From: Agapanthus africanus
Taxonomy: Eukaryota > Streptophyta > Magnoliopsida > Asparagales > Amaryllidaceae
Assembly (NCBI GenBank): GCA_030015575.1
Contig: CM057340.1
Location: 756,283,632 to 756,347,631 of the forward strand
DNA length: 64,000 bases
Direction: 5' to 3'
Part shown: positions 13,513-25,900 of the stretch, in pieces
How the letters are laid out: the number at the start of each line of letters is the position of its first letter
Position numbering within the stretch: position 1 is the stretch's first letter
The notes under the pieces: model-generated
What the model saw: the letters and a program-made list of their open reading frames with translations, nothing else
Database searches by the model: none
Told to the model about the DNA's origin: nothing
Made by a program: the position numbers and the translations under genes

Positions 13513-16500
13513 GTTGGTTTACTCTTCGGGTGATCCCGACTAATTCTTCTTTAGGTTTGGAGGAGAATTTGAGATTACAGTGGGAGGTTTCCTGATTAGA
13601 TAAATTGATAACCATTCTGATCTAGGTTAGAGTGCACGCAAAGTGTTTCTTTTCTCTCTCTCTTTGGCAGCGACCTTTGACCGACCCTAGACTATGACTC
13701 AGTGACCAAGTTGACCGAACCTTCTTAAAATACTGGCTTTTGAATTGTCCGAGTTGCATAAAGTCATTGCCGCTCCTTCTTTTTACCCTTTGTATTTCTC
13801 AGAACACCCTGTATTACTACGGATATCCACTTCCATTGGATAGATCCATCGTATGGTTATATACGAACTCGAAGGTACTACTTCGAGGATGGATCCAGAT
13901 TCAGGAGAAATAGAATTAGTTTATTCAGTTGTCTTTTATTATCACCTTCTCTCAGGTTGCGAGGGCTCCTTGGTTTAGGAGAGTACACCTATTACGCTTA
14001 TTGGATAGTCTTATTCCAAACCATAGGCAGGTGCCGAAAGATAGGGAATGAAGAAAACCAATTAGCCTAAGTCTGGTGTACAAAAGATAATATGTAAAGA
14101 CAAAATAAAGGGATTAGAAAGAGGGCAAAGTAAATTGCGACTGCTATCATTCACGACCAAACCGCGTACTTCATCGCCACTCCTATTTACCCTTTGCATT
14201 TCTCAGAACACCCCGTATTACTACGGACATCCACTTCCATTGGATAGATCTATCGTATGGTTATATACGAACTCGAAAGGACTTCTTCGAGGATGGATCC
14301 AGGTTCAGGAGAAATAGAATTGGTTTATTCAGCAGTCTTTTATCATCACCTTCTCTCAAGTTGCGAGTACTCCTAGGATTAGGAGGGTACACCTATTATG
14401 CTTACTGGATAGTCTTCTTCCAAACCATAGGCTGGTGCCGAACGGTAGGGAAGGAAGAAAACCATTTAGCCTAACGATGGTATACAGAAGGAAATGAATA
14501 AAGACAGATAAAGGGATTTGGAGAGATGGCAAAGAGATATACGGTTATAGTCATAAATTAAATTATGGAAGAGGCATTATTAAGAATACCAGGATATCCC
14601 TACGAAACATTTTCATGTTTCAGTTTCACTGTGCATTGTTAAAAGGAAAACTGATTTCCCGATTAGATACTTACTCCAAGGGTATGTATTTACCAGGTTT
14701 CATTCTCATATCTGTATGGTTTTACAGATGATGAGTGGGAGTAAGTTATTGGGAATTTGGTGATCATCTTCATTATATCGGAATTCGTTGAAATTAGTGA
14801 TATTTGAGGAAATCACCTGGGTACAGTTTCCAACCTACGATGCACAGGTTTTTGAGTTATTCAACTCAGTGGACTTATACAGAGTATTGTATGTTGTCCA
14901 GTGTCCATCAGGGCAAAGGGGTAGGTCTTCGTACTATGTTCTGTTTACTTGTGACTTCTCTAGTTTTTAGACAAGTGTTTCGTAGAAATACAATGTCTAA
15001 GTTTTGAGAAGTTGTGGGTATAAGAATAAAGTAGAGAACCAGATATCGCAAGTATCGGGATTCTTCAAAGAGAACGAAGATGTAGATTCTTGTGATTGTT
15101 ATTCAGTTGATAGTAATGGTTTTGAGAAACTTGTTTCTCTTTTAGGTTACTCATAATTGGATGGATTCCTAAGTTGAGTAATGCTGATTAGCCTCTCTCC
15201 ATTAAATTGATATGCACTGGAGACAACTGCATGATTTGAATCTGGTTCCAATTAAATTAGTGTCTCTATTTCTATATTGGATATAGAAAGGTTCATATCT
15301 TAATGATGTTAAGATACGGAGAGTTGTCCGGCTTATGCTTAAAACCAGACTCTGGATAACTCAGGGCACGTTTCTGTAATAGCAGTTTGTGGGTTGACCC
15401 GGGCTTTGTCGAGGGTTAACTTTCTACCATCTGGAAGATCAATAGTGATATTGTTCTTGACTCGCCACAGTTTTAGTAAAATGGATTTTTTCAGAAAACA
15501 TAGTGGGAGTATGGTAGAACTGGAAGTGATTCCAGAACCGCAAACGATTACGGAAAATTTAATAGGACCAATATATTCAATCAGGTTTGACATTCCATTA
15601 GCCACTTCGCAGACATGGTGGGTAACCTCAGACACCCGAGAGCTACTCCGGTAGCCTCAAGGACGGTGACATGGAGGTTCTTGTTTACCCAGACTTGACA
15701 CTACTGTTGTTCCAGACTATGAGACTCGGCATAAGGATAAGTATAACGTCGTTCTAAACATGCTTTAGAAGTGTACGTAGATATTATCCTGCCAGAGGGT
15801 TGTCGTAGTCAGTGGGAGCAGCGGAAGCATAGTGGGCAAGTAGCTTATGTCTATTTATAGACTTAAGCAGATATAGCGGAGATAAGATCATCTAATTTTG
15901 ATGTGACAGTCATAGGTTTGACTTCATCAGAATAGGGGATGGATCTGTTAAGAAGGTAGTAGGGTGTGATGTCCTGGTATTTGGATGACATACACAGAGT
16001 AGGAAGTAAAATTCCTATACTACGATCGGTTGTACTGTGGTTGTTACACAGTTGTTTCTTCACAAAGGACATGGATATAATATCAGACATTCTGGTTACT
16101 AGATCTATGGTTTTAGATCTAGATTTGGGTAGTTTCCCAATGTGGGTATTTTGACAGTATTCTAATAGTATTTTAGAATAGATGACTCCTGGCATGGTGG
16201 TGTACCTGCAGGTGATGGAGTCACCCTCTCTAAAGGTGTCTTAGAGACTAAAGGAGAGAGGGATGTACATGATTGGCAGATCACTTACTTAGGCAATTGA
16301 GTCAATCATGAGATGTCAAGTACCACACCAGATGTTGCTTTTTGCACAAGATGCAATAAGTTTATATTAATCCAATCCTAGAGAAACATAAGGGAGCAGT
16401 TTTAGAACATAAGTGCATGTTCTACGGATTTGATGACGGCAGCCTCCTTCGAGAGACGGTTATCATTCCAGGCTTCAAAGGTGACATGGATGACAGAGTG

Positions 16501-16911
16501 ATTGTCAGAGTTATAGTTTTCCCTCTGACGAGGGACAGTATTATGGACAGGTGGTCCAAGAGGATACTGTGGGAGGCATAGTGCTGGATACTGATTAGGT
16601 TCAGTTATCGATACAGTCTAAGAAGTTTGGATTTGGAGTTCATTTATGAACTAGGTCTCATCAGATATTCAGACATATTCTAAGACAGGTATTACTTGAT
16701 TCGGGAGATGGTTTTCTCCGCGAACTTGAGATTTAGAGAGATATAGAAAGAAACATCAAGGCGGATCCACTCACTGAGGCTATTTCTCGAACACAAGGGT
16801 TTTACAAACTAGTTTTGTGAAACTGATTAGTAGAGGAGTTGGATGTTCGGTATCACACGGGCTGTAAGTATGCGACATCGCAATAATTAGCCTTAAGTGC
16901 AAGTGGGAGAT
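13513..16911 (+). other. Right part of the Copia interior, with a 404-bp tandem repeat and RNase H-like remnants
   Basis: A segment of about 280 bp at 13790-14065 recurs at 14190-14470, offset 404 bp, at roughly 90% identity (shared word CTCAGAACACCC). The rest has no long frame. Weak Copia RNase H-like patches are visible at about 16320-16380 and 16750-16800. The stretch ends in a polypurine tract (16901-16911) directly before the right LTR. Confidence 0.65.
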
Positions 16912-19011
16912 TGTTGGAGATAGTGCCCTCAAAGTCAATTATTGGATCACAGGTACGTGATTGCAATGATTGAGGCAGGACCTATACCGATATGACAGTC
17001 TTGCTCGAGATGATAGTATGCTATCTGGTTTGTCTTTATCATTGTATACATGTTTTAGTTCACTATTACATGATGATAGAGCCCATAGGATTCTTGCTTG
17101 ACTACCAGCAGTATGATGGCGATCATATACGTGGGAGCTGGGGTCTGTAAGCACATCCTTAAAGTGTCCCTAGTCGTGGGAGTTTCGAGACAGGGCATCG
17201 ATACTCCAGAGTAGACTAGTGTATACAGTCGAGACCCCGACGAGGGGCGGTGGCCGGTCTCACAAGCCACTGGTGTCTGATTGATCACCTAAGATGTACA
17301 CAGGTGCTCATTAGGTTATGAGTACACCGGACAGGACTCGCCGGGAACCCGCTAATTGGTATTATACATATCGTCAGATAGCAGTTTCCTGGTGACATGT
17401 GTACAGATTAGTTCATCGACCTGAGATCGTCATTTGTCTCGTGTGAGTTCCCACTGTGCTTAGATTACTACCCTACCATGCTCAAAGGAGTTATGCAAAC
17501 AGGTTTTAGTTGGGTACAGTCCCGAGCCACATGGAGGCAAGTGAGCGGATCGGCAGGGGATTCATCTCTCCCGGTATTGGGGGTGAGATCGCGCTGTGTC
17601 TAGGAGAGCCATTATACAGAGCCCTCGGCCAAGGCAGGAGATTTACTGGTAGGTACTCCAGTAGTATCTCAGGGTGTTCTGGGCCACTCTCTGACACGAC
17701 TTATACTGCTATTGGGGGTCTGACGTTACCAGCCCCTAGGCAGATATGCGATACTCATAGACGAACGGACCAGACTGTATGTATATTATCACTGTTAGGC
17801 TCAGTAGGGTTTATGGATGAGTTCGCTCGTCAGCTTCCCTTCCAATCAACACATAGGCAAACCGTTACGTACAGCTTGTACCTCTGACGTGCTAGTGGTT
17901 ATACCCAGTGCCAGTGTGTTGATGAGTTATTAGAGTCCCCCACAGACACTTTCCCAAGTTCGGGCGAAACGTTGTAGAGGCCGTATGGGTTTATGGCAGG
18001 GTTCGGAAAAAGCACGTGCGTTTTCGCACATGTCGTTTTTCGGGCAGATAATACTGGTAGGCTTTGGTTTAAGCCGGAACCCAGTATTATACTGTGTAGA
18101 TATAATATCTTTGTCTCAGATGCATTTGTATTCGGTCGTAATACAAATGCGGGTATGTTTATACCATTACGGGGTTATCCTGAAATTCGTTTCAGGAGCA
18201 CTTTTGGAAGTTGCCAGTTTCTAGTTTTCTATCAGCCGTATTTAATATTCGGTTAAATACGGATTTATCTTTTCTTGAGATGAGTGTGGAAGCTTCTAGA
18301 TGGTGACTAGGATGATGAGGTGGATTAGTGACTCATAGTTGCATTAATTGTTCCATTATTGTTTTGATGACAAGGTTAAGTGATTCATTAATTCATTAAA
18401 TGGTTTCATACTACGTGTATCATGACTCATTAGCTCATTCATTGTTAAGGTCACCTCCCCCCTCTCCTACACTCACCCCCTCCACCATTTATATGGCCGG
18501 CCCCTCCTTTGCAAGGGTATGATGATTTTGAAAAAAAGAAAGGGTTGTTAAAAATGAGAAGAAAGATTTAGTCCATATATATTTTCATAGCTCATTTCAT
18601 ATCGATCCAAAAGGCAATTTCATTAACCGTTCGTCCATAGACTTGGACGTAACGAGACAAAGTGTTCTACTCATTCTCTACTTCATCTTGGTCGTCTCTT
18701 TTAGCAAACTTGACGACCGAGTTGCCTCGGTTCAGAGGCGGGAGCCCGTTTAAAGATCCGTCGACGTGGTGCCACCTAGACGAGAAGACTGGAGATTCAG
18801 GAGATCGGAGCAGCCGCAACAAAGCGTGGGATGATGGTTGAAGACCGAAGGACTCGGATCGTTCGGTATAACAATTCTACCCACTTTGTAATTTGTTAGT
18901 TTAGTTTTAATGGCAGATCCGGGTTATAGTACGCGATAGCGCCAGTTGTAAAAAGTTTTTGTTCCGCATTTGGCGTCTGTTAGACGGCCGGGGCGCTGCC
19001 GTGGACTTACA
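16912..19011 (+). repeat. 3' LTR of the outer Copia element (2100 bp)
   Basis: Starts TGTTGGAGATAG after the polypurine tract and ends CTTACA. Its last 373 bp match bases 1-373. A TATA-like box (TTTATATGG) lies at about 18488, followed by a purine-rich leader, which is a plausible promoter. The 5 bases after the LTR are GGTAC, the expected right copy of a target duplication whose partner is outside the window. Confidence 0.88.
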
Positions 19012-20233
19012 GGTACATGTGGTGTGGAAGACGTTGGTCCGTAGCCAATCCTCCTTATCCCCCTGTCTAGGTGCGAGAAGGGTCCTCTGGACGACAAAGG
19101 CTGTGTGGGTCCCATCTCCGTCCAACGAGAACTCCCCTTGGTCTTCGCCTTCGTCCTCGCTAGTTTCATCGGATTCCCCCTCATTGTCCATCAACTGCTT
19201 GTCTTTGTTCAAGCGTTTGGGATAGTTTGTGGCGTGATGTCCTGGGTCCCTGCACTCTAAACAACGAAAGTTGGACTTTGCTATTTTAGGTCTCACGTTC
19301 GGAGCTGCTGTTGTTGGTGCGGTACTGTTGGGGTTGTAAAGAGGTTGCTCACATTTTCTCGGGAATATGTTCTGCCCCCTCTTCGGGACTGTTTCTTCTC
19401 AGCAAGTAAGGCATGCCGATACAACTCGGAGAGCTTGAACAGCGGATGAAGGATCAGCTCGTTCTGGATCGACTGACGGAGTCCCCTAAGGTAGCGGGTT
19501 ACTCGTTGCTCCTCGGTCTCTGCCAGATCGTTGCGAGCGATCAACAGATGGAACTCTTCTGTGTAGGCGTCAACAGATCGAGTCACCTGCCATAATTGTT
19601 GTAGTCGCTAGTATATAGTTTGGATGTAATTGAACGAGGAACTCGTTTTTCAGTTTCTCCTCCATCTTATCCCAACCCGTGATCTTAGGCTTGCCTTGCT
19701 TCTCTCAGATGCGACGCTCTTGTTCCCACCATGCTGACACCCGACCTTTAAGTTTGATGGTGGCCAACTTCACCTTCTTTGCGGGGGAGGGGGGATTATT
19801 TTTATATTCAAAGACGCGTTTCACCGTGTTGAGCCAATCAAGGAATATTTCGGGTTGGAAGCCGCCTGCATAATCAGGGAGATCCACCTTTACGCCATCC
19901 CAGGGTCGTTCATAACCCTCTCGGAAGTCACGCCCTGCTGATAACTCGCTTCGAACACTGAATCGTCATCTTTATCCAAATCAGTAGTCTGTCGCCTATG
20001 GGGACGTGCTTGTTCTATCCTCAACGCCTCGATCTGCCTCAGCAACTCTGCGTTCTGCCTTCGCAGGTCATCTACTATGACGTCCTGCAGTTCTTTTTTG
20101 CGAAAGACTCTCCATCTTCTAACATCGAATATCTCCGACCCCACGACCACCACGTCCTCCACGACCCCTATGATTTCCACGCGCGGCCATTGGATGTTGT
20201 CAATGAGTCTCGAACATTGCGTTCTGATACCAC
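19012..20233 (-). mobile_element. Gypsy retrotransposon gag region, truncated by the Copia insertion
   Basis: Minus-strand frames between 20220 and 19016 read as a plant Gypsy gag in order. First comes a coiled-coil-like N-terminus, next a retrotransposon gag core (ending SAWWEQE, about 19710-19885), then a second gag stretch (19293-19586) and a degenerate CCHC zinc knuckle (CLEC...GHH, about 19220-19265). A primer-binding site TGGTATCAGAACG on the minus strand at about 20222-20234 precedes gag. The region is broken by several changes and cut off at 19012 by the Copia element; the rest lies beyond the left edge of the window. It is the oldest layer of the nest. Confidence 0.8.
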
Positions 20234-20770
20234 TTGGTGCAATCCTGATTTGGGATGACACACTTTTAGGCTGAATTTAGAGGAAGTTGAAGTAATTAAA
20301 CAATAACAATTTGTCAAATTAGGGTTTTATTAATCGAAATCTACCTATTACAATTATAAGGAGTCTATTAAGTAGACCCATACAAAATCAAAAACCACAA
20401 CTAATTTACCAACAAAATAAAAACTGTCTAAAATAGATAGCTGCTAAAAATAGAAAGTTGCTAAAAATCGAAATCAATTATTTGATTGCGTTCATAATTG
20501 ATTTCTGATACGGCCTATAAAATCTTAATTGATCCGGGTGTTGATTTCATCCATAATTCAAAAGCCAAAGCTTTGAAACAAATTTTTGACCGTGATTTCA
20601 GGGCCTTAAATGATATGTTTTTGCGATTTTGAGAGACGTCAATTTACTTGCAGAATTGGCTTAGACGATTTTGCGAGAGCTTCGATTTGGCAGGGAGAAC
20701 GCGCGAATCGGACAAGATTTGACAGTTCGGGTTTCTCAGTTGAACTAGACATAACGTGTTTTGTAACGGT
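20234..20770 (-). repeat. Probable 5' LTR of the minus-strand Gypsy element
   Basis: This AT-rich stretch lies directly upstream (minus sense) of the Gypsy primer-binding site. On the plus strand it starts TGGTGCAATCC. The far border is uncertain (about 20770) because the second LTR is not in the window and no target duplication can be checked. Confidence 0.45.
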
Positions 20771-21082
20771 CAAGCCGCTCCATGTAGGATAGGGCTGCAT
20801 CACTCATATTGCTCACCACTGCGCTATATGCCCCGCACTATCACGATATGCCTTTTTATTAACTTACTTCGAATTTTCTTTGAAAACATTGCCATGGCCC
20901 CCCATCTCTTGTGTTGTATTGTAGTAGCCTGTGTAAACACCGTGTGTAAACACCGTATGTTTATCGAGTTAGAGGTGACAGAGTTGAGAAATTATGATGA
21001 ATGATTTTAAAACCAAAATGAAGGTATGATATGTTAATTTTAAATTTTTTATTTACAAAGAGAAAGGTGACACAAAAGAGCA
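20771..21082. other. No gene seen
   Basis: Short spacer with a small tandem repeat GTGTAAACACCGT (two copies, about 20932-20957). I see no coding or RNA signal. Confidence 0.5.
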
Positions 21083-21300
21083 TTTACTCGAGTGGCAATA
21101 ACACTTCCACTTGGTGGGAAGGCTTGGGTTCGAAACCCCATATTTGCAGTGGGTAAAACCATTCGGGTTGAAATCCTGACATAATCTATCTAAAAGACAA
21201 AATGGTGGATCCCACAACACCTAAATACGGAAAAATCTACTATGCAGGGGTTTGAATGGTGCAAGCCCTTGCATAGCCCTGGATGTACTTCCCCCACATG
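21083..21300 (+). mobile_element. SINE-like tRNA-derived fragment
   Basis: GGTTCGAAACCCC at about 21128 fits a Pol III B box, and an A-box-like word (GAGTGGCAATAAC) stands about 35 bp before it, the usual spacing in plant tRNA-derived SINEs. A polyA tail and target duplications are not clear, so the right border is a guess. Confidence 0.4.
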
Positions 21301-22092
21301 CAAGAAGAGCCCATCCAAAGGCTTTAGTGCTAAACAAAGAGACTCATGATATTTGTCTCTTGGATGGATTGCAATAGGAATTCAAGCCCGGTGGGTTAAG
21401 CATTTTTCATTTGCACCGGTAAGGAGGATTTTCAATCAATTATGTGGAGAAAATTTACATGAGCGTTTATTGATCAGTCACCAGAGTTGCCCTTGAGACA
21501 TGAAATGATGAAAAACATATAAAAGGTTTCCGTACACATAACTTATAAGCTATATTTATATCGATCAATTAAAAGGGAAAAAAACATTGACTGTGTGTGG
21601 ATGAGAAATGTTAGTAAATTTATTTCCCATGACTGTCACTGTTCAGATCTGGACCGTCTAAACAAGAATTCTTGAACGGTAAACAACCAGAGCCTATTAT
21701 TCACTGTATCAAAAAAAATCCAAAAATGAACCCTGTCGGAAAATTAAAAAACACGCATGCCTGATGAAATGGTTGTTGCTATATGCTCCAATAAGAAATC
21801 ATCATTGGTTTAACTGAATAAATGAAGAAAATAGATACACCTATCTCCTCGTCTCAGGTCGATGGATCTTCTCATGCATTCGTCGAAGCCATCGGCTACG
21901 AATACGGTAATGCTTGTATCTATTCCGTATCTGGAGTATCCAAACGCTTGAATTTATTGGGTTATATTTTTACAAAATTCATTTCATATTCGTATCAATA
22001 TCCGATTTCTATCAAATACGGATTACTCTGTATCAGTATTAAAGATTGTCTACACCTACCGGCGGATATGTGTTTGCTCTGTCCATAGGAGC
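21301..22092. other. Intergenic, no gene seen
   Basis: AT-rich spacer. The part 21890-22050 has repeated words of the type GTATC/CGTATC, like the MITE in PreP intron 1, and may be a worn relative of it. No splice-supported coding exon was found. Confidence 0.4.
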
Positions 22093-22687
22093 GGGGCTGT
22101 TAAAACGAGCCAAACGAGCTGGGTTTTAGGCTGTTCGACTTCGCTCGTTTATTTAAACAAACTAAAAAAATTGTTCAAGCTCGACTCGTTTGTTTGTTGA
22201 ACGAGGTAGAGCGAGCTTTCACCGAGCACGAGTCAATGCTCAAGCTTTATCAAGCCCCTTTAAAATATAGAAAATAATATGTGAAAAAACATATAGATGC
22301 TTAATAGTATTCTTGACAGCATGTATAGTGAGAAATATTGTTGTTATTACTAGATGAGCAAGCTAGTTTTTTTTTAAAACCTTATCGAAATTTAGTTTCT
22401 TCGATATTGGAACATATCAATACTTGACTAAATATTTATGAAGATATAAATTTCAAGTTAATATTGACGAGTTAATAGATATCATCTGAATATAAGAATT
22501 GGAAACTGTTTTATTATTTTTACTAGATACTAATTAATTCATAAACTGGTCCAGCTTACATGAGCTCTAAACGAGTCAGCCCGAACACGAGCCAAGTTCT
22601 AACATGTTATTTTTAAGTTTGCTTGTTTATTTTAGGGAGCTTAAATTTATATTCAAACTTGGCTTGGGCTTGAACTTTTTAACCGCC
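22093..22687. mobile_element. MITE-like element in the PreP promoter region
   Basis: The left end GGGGCTGTTAAAACGAGCC pairs imperfectly with the right end (revcomp GGCGGTTAAAAAGTTCAAGC). Inside, AAACGAGC/GCTCGTTT words are repeated. This architecture is common in plant hAT-like MITEs. A target duplication was not clear. It ends about 220 bp before the first PreP ATG, so it may lie inside the promoter. Confidence 0.5.
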
Positions 22688-22909
22688 GTGATTTCAGGAG
22701 TAGCGACACAATAAAATCTTAATTTTGATCGCCCATTATAAAAAAGAAAATTTTAAAATCTAGTTATTTGTTTGGTGGGCTGAGGGCCACATGTACCTCT
22801 TCAACCCATTGCTTAGTTGCGTGTTTCATTTGTCCAAAACTCAAAGCCCCGATAAAACCCTCTCCTGCTCACCAAGTAAATAAAAATAGAAATACTTGGC
22901 CCCAAAACA
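22688..22909 (+). promoter_or_regulatory. Presumed PreP core promoter and 5' leader
   Basis: About 220 bp separate the MITE from the first ATG. The stretch contains an AT-rich TATA-like word (TAAATAAAAATAG, about 22877) and a CT-rich tract (ACCCTCTCCTGCTCACC, about 22856). The transcription start cannot be fixed. Confidence 0.35.
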
Positions 22910-25900
22910 ATGCTCATACTCTCAACCTCACCCAATACTCAACCCATGGAGAGGCTCGCCCTGCTCCGCTCCCCCGCCGCCTTCCGCCGCCTCGCCACCC
23001 ACCTCAGGTCAACTTCCCGCCCTTTCTCGTCTTCATCCAATCGCCTTCAACGGCGGCAACAGCAGCAGCTCGTCCGATGGAGTCCCGCCGCCGCCGCCGC
23101 CGCCCCTTATGCTCACCGCAGGAGGAATTTCTCTTTTGCACCCCTCGCTGTGTCTACTTCTTCGCCCAAGGAGGTGTCGAAAGGTGAGATTGGCGTGAAA
23201 AGTTTCTCAAAATTCGATTTTGATCGGTTTTTGTGGGAGTAGGATAGAACTTTTATTTGACCTAAAGGGTTTTGTTTATGGAGCTTGCGTTAAAGTTATC
23301 TGCATATTGTTGATTTCCCGCAAAATCGGGGTTTTGATGGGTTTTTTGTTCCCCAAAATCAAATTTTGATGGTATAAAATCATAGAGTTGTGTATAAGGT
23401 GAGCTTACCTTGAAAAACGGTATATATGTATCTGGGTCTCTATAAATTTTGATTTTGATATTATTTTTTCATAGAGGTTGTGCCAATGTTATCAAAATTG
23501 GATTTTGATTGGAAAAGATGACTTTTTGTTAGATATTTTTGTTGAAAGTTTTTGCTTTTTTGCTTGTTTAATTGTTCCCCAATATCAATGTTTGACATTG
23601 CAGTCCTGTTGAATGATTAGTTCCTTTGTGTTACGTGTTATCAAGGTTTAGTTCAATGCCTGCGTTCAAATTGAATCCAAAGAAGGGAAGAGATTTTGGG
23701 TCTTATTATCTCTTTCTTTCTTCCCTTTTGGAGTGCTTCCTCCATAGAGGTATGCATATGACATGGAGTTGCACTCAAATCCCTATAAAGGACGAGGGCT
23801 GCGTTAGGTCACAGAAAACCAACATAACATAAAGCTTAATCGAAATCTCTGCATAATGGATTCTTTAGAGCAATAGCTAATCCAAAAGTTTTGGGGTGAA
23901 GGCTTATTGTTGTTTACTATGGTACTTGGACGTTTTGATCTTTAGAGGTTCTTAGAGATTACGACCTTGGTTTAGTTTAATTTCTCAAGTGAATTAAAAG
24001 AAATTTCATTTTATATCTGATCAGAGTACAGCTGACAATACTGCTAACTTGTTGAGACTTGAGACCCTTTGGAAAGAAGATCGTCATCAATAGCAATTGA
24101 TGCTATTGGATTATGTATCTAAAATATTATCTTGTTTGAGTGTTACAAGCAAATTCCAACCTCCAAGGTCTTAAGAGTGTTCTAATTGACTTTCCTCTAG
24201 TTCAAGAATAATTGGAGTAATCAAGTGGTAATCTAGGATTATGGTAAATCAAGCTTTTGCCTATAGTTTCATCAGGAAGGAAACCCCTTTTTGTTGGGAA
24301 AGTCATATGTGATGTGGGTGGTGCAAGGATTGCTGCTGCTGCTCGTGATGGTGAGGATGATGAATTGGGACCAATTTAGTTATTAAAGATGCTAATGAGA
24401 TCTTGCTTTCGAGATTTTGAATATTATCGAGATTTTCATCCCAAAGGACATTTTACCTTTTGGATATATGATGCGAATAACCTTGATGCAAGTACCAATA
24501 GGCTATGAAGCATGGATACTTGTATATGCCTCATGAATCGTCCCCGATCGTGTATCAGAGTCCGAAACTCGCGGAAACTCATGGATTCTTTCGGATTTGC
24601 TCGGACTTATAAATATCTCACCAACCTCTCTTGAATCGATGTATCTTCTCTTTCTCTCGAAAATTAAGGCACTTAAAAGTTTGAAAGTGCATTGCATATC
24701 TGACATAATACCATTATTTATTTATATTATTATATATTTGGTATGTATACCTTAATATATATTCATATTTAGTTAATTTAAAATCAATATAAAAATGTAT
24801 CCCGTATCCAAGGTTTTTGGAAAATTGCGAATTCATGAATCCAAATTGTATCGTATCCCGTATCCATATCCGAACCCGTGCTACATAGCCAATAGCTTAA
24901 TCCTAAAAATCATTTTTGATATAAGTAATTCAAATTTCTAAAGATCAACATAGTGGATTATCCATTCTAGATGAACTCATACTATTTACAAATCCACTAA
25001 CGCAAAAAAAGTATTCTTTTTTGTATCTCATTGAAACACAAACATGTGTGTGTGTATGGACATTTGTACGCATGCACAAACATGTGTATACGAGAGATGG
25101 AGAGACTAACCTATATATGGTAGTGTTCTTGTGTACTTACATATGCCAAAAATCATCAAAAATATCTAGTTATGGTATTGATGTATTTATGAGAAAAAAT
25201 AAGATCTTTGTTTTTAGTAATTTTTTACAATAGTAATTTGTTTTCTTTTTCCATTATTAGGTATGGATGGAAGCCATGATATTGCAGAGGAGCTTGGGTT
25301 TGAAAAGATAACTGAGCAAACAATTGATGAATGCAAATCAACTGCTGTACTCTACAGGCACAAAAAAACAGGTGCAGAAATAATGTCAGTGTCAAATGAT
25401 GACGAGAATAAGGTTTTTGGCATTGTTTTCCGCACACCGCCGTAAGTGTATATTACTTCGCTTGTTCCATGCATTTATTTATATAATATTGTTGGTATGC
25501 TTTCATCATCTGCTCCGCCATAATAAATGTATGGTGATCTTCCTCTTTCCTGTATCAAAATACTGTAGTTATATTACTTATGTTTACTTTGTTAATTAGG
25601 TATTTTCTTTTCTGATGATTGATTGCTTACATGGTGTTGGGGCTTCTGATATAATACAAACGATAAGAGGAGATGATCTGAAAATACAAGTCTAATGATG
25701 TAACTGATCCATCTAGTTAAACAAGACAACTTCGTTGTCTTATTAAGAAAAATTCATATAAGATGCAATGTAATAGGTATAAAATGATGTAAATAAATAA
25801 TAGATTTGGTACAATGCAAGCCCAAATTTTACGCGTATAACAATTAATTTCTATGCCAAGGCCTTTAACGGGCAAATAGGTAGACATCTGGGTTTAACAT

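Larger units (their letters stand above)
1..19011 (+). mobile_element. Copia-type LTR retrotransposon, left end outside window, split by a nested element
   Basis: The left LTR runs in from before the window and ends at 373. A primer-binding site (TGGTATCAGAG, 375) follows at once, and the right LTR occupies 16912-19011. The last 373 bases of the two LTRs differ at about 8 places (about 2%), so the insertion is fairly recent. Without the nested LARD the interior is about 5.5 kb. It has no long open frame, but weak Copia RNase H-like similarity is visible between 16300 and 16800, in the right order before a polypurine tract (AAGTGGGAGA, 16901). The element looks strongly broken (many breaks) or non-autonomous. 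It sits in the gag region of a minus-strand Gypsy element. Placement in Copia rests on the tract and the RNase H-like patches. Confidence 0.8.

Noticed and set aside
22768-23187. 139-codon alternative frame overlapping PreP exon 1
   Set aside because: It is out of frame with the PreP exon; its Pro-rich and Arg-rich stretches come from the GC-rich exon read in another phase.
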